NCBI GenBank assembly: GCA_023333565.1 | Contig: JAJKFH010000385.1 | Coordinates: 2,046,001-2,110,000 of the forward strand | Origin: Puffinus mauretanicus | Lineage: Eukaryota > Chordata > Aves > Procellariiformes > Procellariidae | Length of the DNA: 64,000 bases | Direction of reading: 5' to 3' | Shown: piece by piece, positions 24,261 to 34,300 of the stretch | Layout: every line of letters begins with the position of its first letter | Numbering within the stretch: position 1 is the stretch's first letter | Notes under the pieces: generated by a model | Told to the model about the DNA's origin: nothing | Databases searched by the model: none | The model's input: the letters and a program-made list of their open reading frames with translations, nothing else | Translations under genes and position numbers: made by a program

Positions 24261-27099
24261 AGGCAGAATTTTTTCTTCAAGCTTGACATTGGAATATGCT
24301 TTTGAAAGATGGCTTTGCTAAAATTAAAAAATACTTTTGAAAAGCTTAAAAATTGAAAAATACCTATTTCCTCCTGCTGAAGTGTGGTTTTTTTGGAAGC
24401 ATTCTATACGATCAGCTCATGAATCTACAGGAGAAATACATTAGTAGATTAAGCTAGGTCTGGGACTTTAAATGATGGATACATCTAAATTTCTTTAGCT
24501 GTGTTTTATGCAGTATATTATTTACACCCAGCAAATGTTTTATTTAAAAACTTAAGTTTTTAGAAGTTTTGATAGTAGAGATAAATCATCTCTGCCACTT
24601 TTTATGTATTTTCTTTATTTGTATGTAGAGGCAGGGGTTTTATTTCCATGCACTGGTTGACTTCTGTTGCCCAGAGTTCACTTCACATTTGGCTTTCTAG
24701 AAGATGGTTCTATTTGGGTTAAATATTTTTTAAAAATTTTTCCCAAATTCCTGTGAGAGACTGATTCTCCTTAGGGCAAAGAGAGAAAGTTCAACAGGGA
24801 CGCAAGAAGATTTTTTTTAAGCCATATTCTGTTTCATGAAAGTTAATAAATACTTTTATATTATATACCTGCTGTTGAATCCTGTAGTTTTTCTAATACC
24901 AAATTATCTGTAAAATGGACAGATGATGGACTCAGGTATTTTGTAATACACATACACTGATTTTGTTATTGAAACACCATATCCCTTTCATACTGCGTGG
25001 ATAGCCGTGCGAACCGTTGCACTCGGAATACATGTTAAGGTCTGTTTGGGCTGGGTTCGGACGTGATGGACCCAGGCAGCGTCGCAGCCTCTCTCCCTGT
25101 GGGATGCGGTGCCCATCTGCTCCCGCGCCAGCAGCTCTTTGCGTTGGGTGAAGCCCTCCTTGGTGTGACTTGTTTCCTCTCTAGCAACCACTGCAAGCTC
25201 CGACAGCTTAGGTGAGCTCAAGGTGCGGCAGGAACAGGAAAACACGTAAGTGTGGGTAGGATGAGGTACCGAGCGTGTTTTGGGTAGACTAGCCATGTGT
25301 GCAGCTGGGCTTACCCCCTCTCGTGAGCCAGCGAGCTGTTATGTTAGCATCATGAGGCGTGAATCACAGGGAGAGATTGGGAGGCTATAGCAATAGCTCA
25401 ACGGAAATATTTTTAGGTGTTTTTCCCTTGGCTAAGGAGTGAGGTAACAGTGCCAAAGGTGTTTGTGGGAGACCTGGGCTAATAAGCAATGAAAGCTGGC
25501 ATTGTTTGGGAGAGTGAAGGCAGATGCATTTATGTTTCAAAAATGAGGTCATGGATAATTTAGGCTGCTGTAGTTTCTACTTTTGGAGACATGCATTTAA
25601 CTCTTACGCTGAGGGGAAACGTATTGTTTAGTGATACGGGCACAGAACTGAGGCAGAGCTGTAACATGGTATTTCTAGCGCCATATTTGGCTTTACGACT
25701 TTAAGTAAATTATTGAATATATGCTAAGGAAATATGGACACCATTACCAGAAAATGGGAGGGGAAAAAAATCTAAAAAGACTTTTTCCAGTGCAATTTCT
25801 GAGGTTATGTCATGGTCCTGGTTCAGAAGATCCATTAACATGTTTGATGTTCCGTCAAACAAAGTAAGTCTGAGGTCTGTGGGGGTTACTCCATGGACAG
25901 GCAGTGCTCACAAACCGGTGGGCGTGCTCAGAAGTCAGAATAATTAGGCAGATTGCATGGTGATCCAAAAGCAGAAAGCTAAAATTCAGCAGGAATGAAT
26001 GTGAAATCCTGAACTTGAGGGAAAATGAAGTGCCTGAAAGCAAACCTTTCCCCCCATCCTGCAAGATGCAGTGAGGAAAAAAAGGATCTGGTTGCACAGA
26101 GGTGAGCAACTTGATCCTATTGCAAAAAGCAAAACTCACTTAAGGGTTAGCAGGAATTTTTTATATAAGATGTGAAAGTAATTATTCTATCAAGTGCCAG
26201 TGATTTTGGACAACATATTTTAAGAAATAGGTGGGCAAATTCCCCTAAATGGAAACAATAGGTAACATGCATATAAGAAAAAAAAAAAAGGGAACTGAGT
26301 GTTCCAGGTCTAGAATAAAAGTTGTCTGAGGAAGAAACTCTCCCTTCTAATACCTAAAATATTGCTACAACAAAAAATGTTTATCAGTTGTTCTTGGTAT
26401 TTCCTGTGGGAAGGAAGGGATCAGCTTTATTTGCAAAGAAAAATATTTTTGTTGAATGTTAAGGTGGAAAATAGTCTAACAGGCACCTAACGATGATGTG
26501 AAAGCTCTTTTCTTGTAGGTTTTTAAGCAGCAGATTGGCAAACATCTGCAGGGGGTGTTTATGGGAGGCTTTGCCCTGCCACAGTGCAGGGTCCCTGCTG
26601 CTATAGTTTATTTTCATGGATTCTTTGATCTTCCATTTTTGTCAATGAAATTACTGCGGTGGCTCCCAGGATGTGATGGGTGCTTGGGGGTGGCTTAGGA
26701 AACAGAGGCCCTTGCCTGCCAAAGATCTTACCGACCGCAGTTTAGCTTGGATTTGTCTTCTACTGAAAAATCGATGACTATTTCAAAGATAGAACCTGAC
26801 ACCAATTCAAGGTAAAACTTTGTGTTTGGACGGTGAACTAAGCTCTTTTTCCTTGCCACCTTCAAACCTCGTAGGCTGGCTGTAACCTATGCAGTTGATT
26901 TTGGTCTGGGCTCTGATTTTCGGTTAAAACTTCTGGTTTATAGTGCACTGTCCTTGAAACAAAAGGAGAAATATTTGGTTTAGGTGGGGTAGTATCCAGA
27001 TCCTGGAAGAATACACACTAGACATATAAAGTAGAAATGCATATGTTCCTGAAAATGCACAAAGAGGTCAGAGTCTGGAGAATTTATTTTTATATCTAT
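24261..27099. other. Downstream flank of TAF2, no gene seen
   Basis: Intergenic sequence. A moderately CpG-containing, less AT-rich patch lies at about 25000-25290 with an open frame on the minus strand (24988-25296, 102 codons) that I do not recognise. Otherwise AT-rich with no named repeat. Confidence 0.6.
24845..24850 (+). terminator. Possible distal polyadenylation signal
   Basis: AATAAA within AGTTAATAAATACTTTTA, about 610 nt beyond the proximal site and followed by a T-rich stretch. It could give a longer 3' UTR, or be chance in AT-rich DNA. Confidence 0.3.
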
Positions 27100-27320
27100 C
27101 CTGATTTCGGCTGGGATAGAGTTAAATTTCTTCCTAGTGCTGTATTTTGGATTTAGTATGAGAAGAATGTTGATAACACACTGACGTTTTTCAGTTGTTG
27201 CTAAGTACCCTGCTAGTCAAGGACATTCAGCTTCCATGCTCTACCAAGCACACGAGAGGCTGGGAGGGAGCAAAGCCGGGACAGTTGGCCCAGCTGGCCA
27301 ACGGGGTATTCCATACCATG

Positions 27321-27341
27321 TGACGTCATGCTCAGTATATG
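27321..27341 (+). promoter_or_regulatory. LTR promoter core: CRE and TATA-like box
   Basis: A perfect palindromic cAMP-response element TGACGTCA at 27321-27328 is followed within 10 bases by AGTATATGAA, a TATA-like box, in the U3 region of the LTR. Activity is inference. Confidence 0.6.
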
Positions 27342-27435
27342 AATGGTAGGCATGATCCAGGAAGTAGTGATCGCTACTTGGTTATCGGTCAGCACAGGTG
27401 GTGAGCAATTGCATTGTGCATCATTCATTTTGTAT

Positions 27436-27455
27436 ATTATTATTATTATTATTAT
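27436..27455 (+). repeat. (ATT)n microsatellite inside the LTR
   Basis: Six to seven ATT units just upstream of the LTR polyadenylation signal. This family tends to carry an ATT run here, so it is part of the element. Confidence 0.85.
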
Positions 27456-27610
27456 CCCTTCCTTTTCTGTCCTATTAAACTGTCTTTATCTCAACCCATG
27501 AGTTTTTCTCACTTTTACCCTTCTGATTCTCTCCCCGTCCCACTGGCGGCAGGGGGGAGTGAGCGAGCGGCTGTATGGAGTTTGGCTGCCTGCCAGGTTA
27601 AACCACGACA

Positions 27611-28740
27611 ACTTCTCAGTTTTTAACATGACTTCCTTTGTTTTGTTCATTATAAACATTATAATGCACATAAGTGTAGGGAAAATATGCAATATTAAAA
27701 GACCAATATGCATTTTTAATGCAGACTTTTCATTTACCTTGATGTTTTTCTTTATTTCTCAGCATAATTATAGAACAATCATAGAATTCACGAAGTAACT
27801 GCTGCATGTTTTAAATTCGTAGACATGCTCAAGTCTCTAATTAGGATATAGCTTCTTTCCTTTGGTGCCCGAGTAAGCATGCGTGTCAGCTTTGATCGGT
27901 TCACTACCAGGCCCTGTCAGTCTGTCCTGTGCCTTGGAAGGAAGGACAGCAGGGTGCAAATTCTTTGTGTTCTTGGATGAGCAGGTACCATCTTTCTATG
28001 ATAAATTGTGCAGTCCCGTAAAGTACTCCAGCTGTCATTAGGGTTCGTTTCAATGATCACAAGGTATCCTTACACTGTTTAGCTTTTTAGGATATAAAAA
28101 CTGTTTAGTTTTAGTTGATTTCATATTCACAGAAATCTGATAATTTATGTAAATTTCAAGACAAGGAATTTTTAGTCATGGCAATATTTTTAGTTCGTTA
28201 AGACAGTTATGTCACAGAAAATTAGGAACCATCAGTATTGCAATGGGGGCCTTAAAATACACACAGTAAAAATAAAAGTTTTGCATGAGATTTAATTACT
28301 TTTATATCTTTATATTTATATACATGTATAAAAATATGTATTATTTATATAATACATATTTGTTTCCTGCTTTTATAGTTTAAATGGCAATAATAATATG
28401 TGAGTGTTTACGTACACATTAAGCCATGGCAGCCAATATATACGGTCTGTGTTATTCCATAGTCACCTGATATCCTAAATATAGTTTTGCTAAACACATT
28501 TCCAAGGTTTTCTTTTGTTATTATTTTTGTCCAGATAAATCTACAATGTTAGTGACCTTTCTTGATGTAGATAAGTCATGATTTCATTAGAAAGACTCTG
28601 TATTTTATTGAAGCATACTTCATCTAGTATGGTGCTTAGGAAGAAAAGCATGAATGTTTTTGTGGTAAACATCACGAAGTGACAGCAAAAATTGAAAGCG
28701 TATTTAGCTGGATTTTCTTCGTTTCTGAGTCAAAGTGAAA
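27611..28740. other. Intergenic, AT-rich
   Basis: No gene or nameable repeat apart from the AT hairpin at 28332-28361. Confidence 0.6.
28332..28361. repeat. Perfect AT-rich hairpin, 12-bp arms
   Basis: Arm AAATATGTATTA (28332-28343), six-base spacer TTTATA, then its exact reverse complement TAATACATATTT (28350-28361). Could extrude as a cruciform; no known element. Confidence 0.85.
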
Positions 28741-29075
28741 CCGCACGGGTGTGCTTTGGGCTGATCTCAGTTTGGCACCGCTGCGGCAAGGAGCTATTTC
28801 TCCCCGCAGCTCCTGACCCCGCAGTCCCACACTGGATTTTCTGGGTGCTAACCGGGCTCTTCTGGGGCCCGATACAACTCTCTAACCTGCGAATAAAATC
28901 GGGCTCGTTCGTGCTGCGTTAGCGAGCCGCAACTCCTGGGCAGAGGCTGAGCAGGCAGCGAGGATGATGCTCGGCCTGCGGAGCCGAGGGTGGGGTGGGG
29001 AGAGGGAGGGCGGGAGGCGCGAGCCGGAGCAAAACCCTCCTTGGCAGCAGCCGCCGGTTCGTTTGGCTCCGTGGC
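28741..29075. promoter_or_regulatory. CpG-rich island-like block, possible promoter
   Basis: By eye about 25-30 CpG dinucleotides in roughly 335 bp, with GGGCGGGAGGCGCGAGCCGG (an Sp1-type GGGCGG) near 29008-29027, inside strongly AT-rich surroundings. Such blocks usually mark promoters or regulatory elements in birds. No coding exon is recognised beside it; minus-strand open frames here are Pro/Ala/Ser-rich and probably by-products of GC content. It may serve an unannotated RNA or be a distal element of the neighbouring gene. Confidence 0.5.
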
Positions 29076-29373
29076 TCCTTGCAACTTCACTCTGAGAAAA
29101 CAATACGATAGAGTGAACTCAAGTTATTACATCTGCGCCTCTTTGGGAGTCTGAATTGTGATGTGAATTGGTTGAGTGAATGGTTTGAATCGGATTCATT
29201 TTGGAGATTTTGGAAGGCTGGAGTGGGATGAGCTTACGTGACCGGCAGTTATTTTTTTCTTTGCTGTGTTAAAAATAAAAAAGGAATGGTCTCAACAATA
29301 AATGGCAAAAGAAATGCTCTTCAAAAATTACTCCAAAGGTCATTTCAGGTGAAATACGGTTTTTTTAATTATT

Positions 29374-29424
29374 TTTCTTCTTTCTTTCTTTCTTATTATT
29401 CTATTTTATTCTATTCTATTTTAC
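29374..29424 (+). repeat. TTTC/TTCTA microsatellite
   Basis: TTTC tetramers (TTCTTTCTTTCTTTCTT) grade into TTCTA pentamers (TTCTATTTTATTCTATTCTA). Confidence 0.85.
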
Positions 29425-30236
29425 TTTTATCCACAGAACTGAATTTCAGAAGAGTGTTAATATGAAACATTTCATTCTGAAAATACACTTTTCATTTTCT
29501 AAACGTTCCTATATTTTATAAATAAATCATTCTGTAAAATATAAGTAACTGATAAAACTTCTAAATGAAAATATGCCCTAAAAAGAGGGAAAAAGTTTGA
29601 AAGCACATTAGGAGTGAAAACACATTTGGAGTCCTGATTGACTCTTCCCCTCTTCAAAAACTTATTTCAGGGAAAAAAAGCCTCTTCTGGAAGTTACCCG
29701 TTCCTCACCTTTCCAGGAAAAGGAGGGATGACTCAAAGTCGCTCATGATTTAAAAGCTGTTTGAATTCGTGTGAGTAACCCTCTGTTTCTCGTGGGTGCT
29801 GGCGCGGCTTGTGCCAAGCCGTGCTGCGCCTGCCGGGGTGTGGGTTTCAGCGCGGGACCCAGGGGACACCGCGAGAGCAACGGAAAGGTGGCCACAGTCT
29901 TCCTTCAGCGCCCAGCTACAGCGTATGTAGAAGCAGTCCTGGACCTCTTTTACCTTACACTACTGCTTCTGCTGAGCTTCTGGTCGCTTGTTTTGCTAAG
30001 TCTTTCAAGTTTTTTAATGCCTTCAACTTTGGCATTATAGAAAAGGCTTTGGTCTTTTGGTAGCTCATCTCACACCCAGGAGTAGAATTGAAGTATATGT
30101 GAGAAGAAGGTTTTTTAGCAGTTTTGGAAATATTTGACTACAGCTTTTCAAGTTGATATAAAAGTTATTGGCAGTGCATCGTTGTTTTGCTAGTTTTAGT
30201 CACTTAATTCCTAATTTTTCTGTTCACTGAAAAAAA

Positions 30237-30280
30237 TGGAGGTAGGGAAGAAGGAACAACTGGAGGTAGGGAAGAAGGAA
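30237..30280 (+). repeat. 20-bp direct repeat
   Basis: TGGAGGTAGGGAAGAAGGAA occurs at 30237-30256 and again, identical, at 30261-30280, with four bases (CAAC) between: a local tandem duplication. Confidence 0.9.
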
Positions 30281-30288
30281 GAGGAGGG

Positions 30289-30312
30289 ACTGAGGTGATC
30301 TGTCACCTCAGT
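30289..30312. repeat. Perfect 10-bp hairpin with 4-nt loop
   Basis: ACTGAGGTGA, loop TCTG, TCACCTCAGT. It lies right after the purine-rich duplication. No run of T follows on either strand that would make it terminator-like, and its function is unknown. Confidence 0.85.
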
Positions 30313-31038
30313 TAAGAGAGACTTGGAGAGATTAAAGGTGTTGCATCAGTTCTATCACTCGCCTTCTTAAGGCAGTTTCTACTGCTTTTAGGTATTTTGG
30401 ACTCACCCACGGAGCTGCTTCCATCTTCACTTGTTTTCCTCCATTATTTCTTTACTTTTGATTCTTATTCCAGCTTACTGATGTAATAGTCATCTGAGAG
30501 ATGTCCAAGCTTCAAGGAAGGCAGATCACTCAAAGACATCCAGCAAAGCAGAGGGTTTAAGCTGCTTTGGAGCAGGATGATGCCCTGCGCTGGGGGTTTG
30601 AGTCTCTTATCGTGGTTTTTCGTGGTCTGTTCCCAGCTCTGTGGCCAGCAGGCTACTACAGCCTATTTCTCCTCCAGGCATAGATGTTCTTTGTCCCTTA
30701 TGGACATCTTACAGTTCCAGAGCCTGTGCATACATCTTTCTTTCTTTTTCTTGTGTTTGGAGCAGTATGTATAGAAAATGTTTCTCTATCTATCTCAAAT
30801 GCTTTTCTCAAAGGATGCAGTCGTTTTAAAAAGTTGGAATTCATGTTTTTTATTGAGTACTTGACTGATTTCAAAATACTGAACACTTTCAATTGCTTTA
30901 ATCTTAAGACTCAGATTTTTAAAAATAGATGGGTTTTTTTACAGCATTGAAAACCTTCCAGGTACTTAATAAAACACTCAGCACTTATAAGCTAGGACAA
31001 GACACAGAGGAGGAGAGAGAACAAAGCTTTTTTGTATG

Positions 31039-31310
31039 TCATAGAATCATAGAATCATTAAGGTTGGAAAAGACCTCTAAGATCATCGAGTCCAACCATC
31101 AACCCAACACACCATGACCACTAAACCATGTCCCTAAGGGCCTCATCTACATGTCTTTTAAATACCTCCAGGGATGGTGACTCAACCACTTCCCTGGGCA
31201 GCCTGTTCCAAGGCCTGACCACTCTTTCAATAAAGAGATTTCTCCTGATGTCCAATCTCATCCTCCCTTGGTGCAACTTGAGGCTATGTCTCTTCATGGA
31301 AGAGAGAAGT
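31039..31310 (-). mobile_element. CR1 LINE 3' end fragment
   Basis: Read on the minus strand, the translation gives [20 protein letters not shown], then [20 protein letters not shown] and LRDMV-stop, the C-terminus of CR1 ORF2. The 3' UTR follows and ends in ATGATTCTATGATTCTATGA, the CR1 octamer tail, at about 31039. It is truncated upstream of the LKLHQ motif. The reading frame over this fragment is open, so it is moderately young. Confidence 0.93.
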
Positions 31311-34300
31311 GCAATTATGTTATAAGAGAATTGATAAAGGACTTCAAGGAATTGTTTGTTGGCTACTGCTGTAATGTAAGAGATATGAAAATCTAAACAA
31401 AATAGTATGGAGAGGGCGGTTGAACACAGTATTCTTTTTTTCAATAAAAGTTCAACAATTTGATTGGAGAAAAATGCATTTATAAAATGAAAACAAAACA
31501 CTGATAATGTGTATAACATATAACAGCTGCTTAATTTTTGACTGTTCTCCTTGAGTGCTGTATTCCTTAGCGTTAATCGAGAACCTAGCAAGAGCTTCAT
31601 TTCTTTTCCAGAGTCAGGCAATTTATCGTGACTGAATACCTGTCAACTACCTGAAACTAAGAGCTTGGATTTTCTCTTTTAATTTTCCTTTAATGATTTA
31701 TGCTATTAAAAATAAGGAAAGCTTCTAAATATGTGATTTACAGTTGTTTTACAAAAATCAAATACACTTCGAACCTGATTTACCTGTTCTATAATTACGT
31801 ATGTGATGTGTACTTGGGCTGCACAGAAACACAGTTGGGAATTGGCCTTTGTGCACAGAGGAGCTATGTTTTTATCAATATGTATTTCTGGTCGTGGTTC
31901 TGAGTCGAGCCAATGACCTGTACCTGCCCCTACAGTCTGGGCCAATTTTAAGTAATCAGTGTCACCAGTTGGAGCAGGTATTGCCAGGCCATTGAGAGCC
32001 CTTCCAGCTTCCCCAGTTTGAGTGCTGGTTTTTCTCATTCATCTACCTTTTTTGTACTTAAATATGATGGAGGCTTCACCCGAGGATGACGAGAAGATTC
32101 ATTCTGGGCAGACCTTCAGGCTGGGACGATCCTGCTCCACACGCTGGGCTCCTGAAGCAACTCCTGACAGTTACCTGTCTACAACAGAAAAACAGGGAAG
32201 CTGTAAATCTTAGGGCATTTTTTTGAAACTGTTATTTAAAGTAAAAATTAATTAGTATAAGGCATCCATAATGCCTTATACTGTTAAAAGAAGCTCCAGG
32301 TGGTGAGTTGTTACATGTCTAATGTTCTTGGGGCTTTGACATTCATTGGAGGGACATGACTATCCCAGCTTTTTGGATCCCGATATTGTTCAGGCTGGTT
32401 TTTTTTTTTTTGGTATCTGCATAGTTCCTCTCTGTCAAGGCAACGTCCCTCTCTTCCTTCAAATTACAGCTCTATTTGCATGCAAATGAATTCTCTGCCC
32501 TTTCAGGGAGGCAGGATAAAATAGACAAGTACTTGAGCTCACCCGCGCTAGGTCGTAACCACCAGGACTTTTTCTCCAACCCCTCCTTCTGCATGATGAC
32601 CAATCGGTTCATTGGCCACATCTGCTGTTTAGGTGAGTTGTTTAGGACATTTTGTGCGCCTGCTCTTGCTGTACCAGCACCTTGCCAGGCTGGGGAAGGG
32701 GGAGAGACTGGAAGGTGAACTGCTTGTGTAGCTCTCACAAGCTGAATTCACTGCACGGACAAGGGCCACCTCGTACCCCATCAGTTCTCAGGCTCCTTCT
32801 CTTTTCCGCACCCCCACTCCGCTTGCTCTTGTGTCTCCCATCTTCCTTCCCCCCATTTTCTTTTCCTCTACTATTATTTTTCTTTTCTACAGCCTCAGAC
32901 ATGAGCTGCTCGGGATGTCAAGGTTTCAAACCCCATTGGGATGAGGAGCAGAACCAGGAGATGGAAGTATATTCATGCAGAAGGTATCAGTACCTGCCAC
33001 CAAATAATCTTTCACGCCCTTGAAAAAATTACAGAGATGGTTAAAACTATGTGCATGTGTGCGGGTGAGGGCAGTCTGCTGCAGAGGGCTGCTGCCTGCT
33101 CCCATAGCATGTTGTTTTACTTTTTCAGAGGTTTTGACTTTCTCCTGTGTGTTTTCTGCTGCTCGGATGGATAGCGTTCTGCCCTTGGCTGCCCGGCACA
33201 GCTCCGGCGCGGTGGAGCCGATCGGGGAGAGGGGCAGCACCGCTGCCTGGCAGGGCTCTGCTTGCTGGGCTGAGGCTCACGCTGGCACTCCAGCAGCAAT
33301 AACCGACTTGTTTGATCAAAACGTAAGCAGCGATTGACCTCCACACACAGCTTGCGTCCAGCACCATGTTTACAGGCCAGCCTGTAAACAGGCAGCTGAG
33401 CAGCATTTTCAACTTAAAAGGAAAATAGGTAGTTTTGTTTAGGATTGGATATTTTTTTCTTTTTCTTTTTAAAAGGCTAGCCTTCTGTTAAACATATTAA
33501 GCATGTGAAGTTGAGCTAATCATGTCCTATGTCCTTTCCATTCAGAGACTATAGGGTTTTTTATATAAAATTTGTTTTGAATGATTGCAGGATTTTTATA
33601 TAAATTGACTTTATATGACACTGATCATGTCCTCTGGAGTTAATAATGCTCATATTAAGGTTTGATTCTGAAATATAGCAAAACCTCAGTAGGGCATATG
33701 GAAATGAGAGGCCCCGTTGTGAGCTAATGACCTCTGTGAATGAACGAACATGTCAGCACCGTAAAATGAGATACACTTAATAGCTTTTTACAATGGGTGC
33801 TTGTATATGATACACATCAGTGTACTGTGAAGTGGTTTGTTATGATAAGACCATGATATAGAACTTTTCTGTTGAAATGGTTCTCTCTCCCTACTTCTTG
33901 GGAAATATTTGTTCAAATAAATATGTGGGTTAGTGAGGCAACAGATAGTTATTTGTCTCTCAAGTGTGAGTAATGTAATATGAACAAGCATTAATGACCT
34001 AACTCTTTAATTCAACAGGAGATCCTTATTTTTCTTACACGCTAGCTTATTTCTTAATATTTTGGAATCCATTGCTCAGTGTGTGTTGTGTGTTCCCAGG
34101 GGAGCTGAGCACAAACTACAAGCTTTGGATAACTCTCAGTTCTGCTCAACTTTATCATCCCTTGGACTCCTTCTTGGACTTCTTCAGCTCAGTGGCTGGC
34201 AACTATGTGTATCTGCTCCCTGAATCATCCACTAACATCTGCCTAAAATAATGAAAAGACTTGCAGTTTTCAGTAGACATGAGAGATAGAATTGGCCAAA

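Larger units (their letters stand above)
27100..27610 (+). mobile_element. Solo LTR of an avian endogenous retrovirus
   Basis: The sequence from TTTCGGCTGGGATAGAG through GTATTCCATACCATGTGACG, the ATTATT run, CCTATTAAACTGTC, TTTATCTCAACCCATGAG and TTAAACCACGACA matches an LTR type I recall as abundant in birds. A promoter (CRE plus TATA-like) and an ATTAAA polyadenylation signal at 27473-27478 fix the + orientation. No gag, pol or env sequence lies on either side, so it is a solo LTR. The ends are approximate (CCTG or TG at 27100-27102; CA at 27610). I see no clear target-site duplication. Family name not asserted; an ERVL-like origin is possible. Confidence 0.85.
29076..31038. other. Intergenic with a second CpG patch
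   Basis: Contains TTTC and TTCTA microsatellites (29374-29424), a small CpG-rich patch at about 29785-29890, a 20-bp direct repeat and a tight hairpin near 30237-30312. No gene recognised. Confidence 0.55.

Noticed and set aside
30577..30774. Signal-peptide-like start (MMPCAGGLSLLSWFFVVCSQLCG), considered as ENPP2 exon 1
   Set aside because: It does not resemble the ENPP2 N-terminus I recall, and no somatomedin-B Cys pattern follows.
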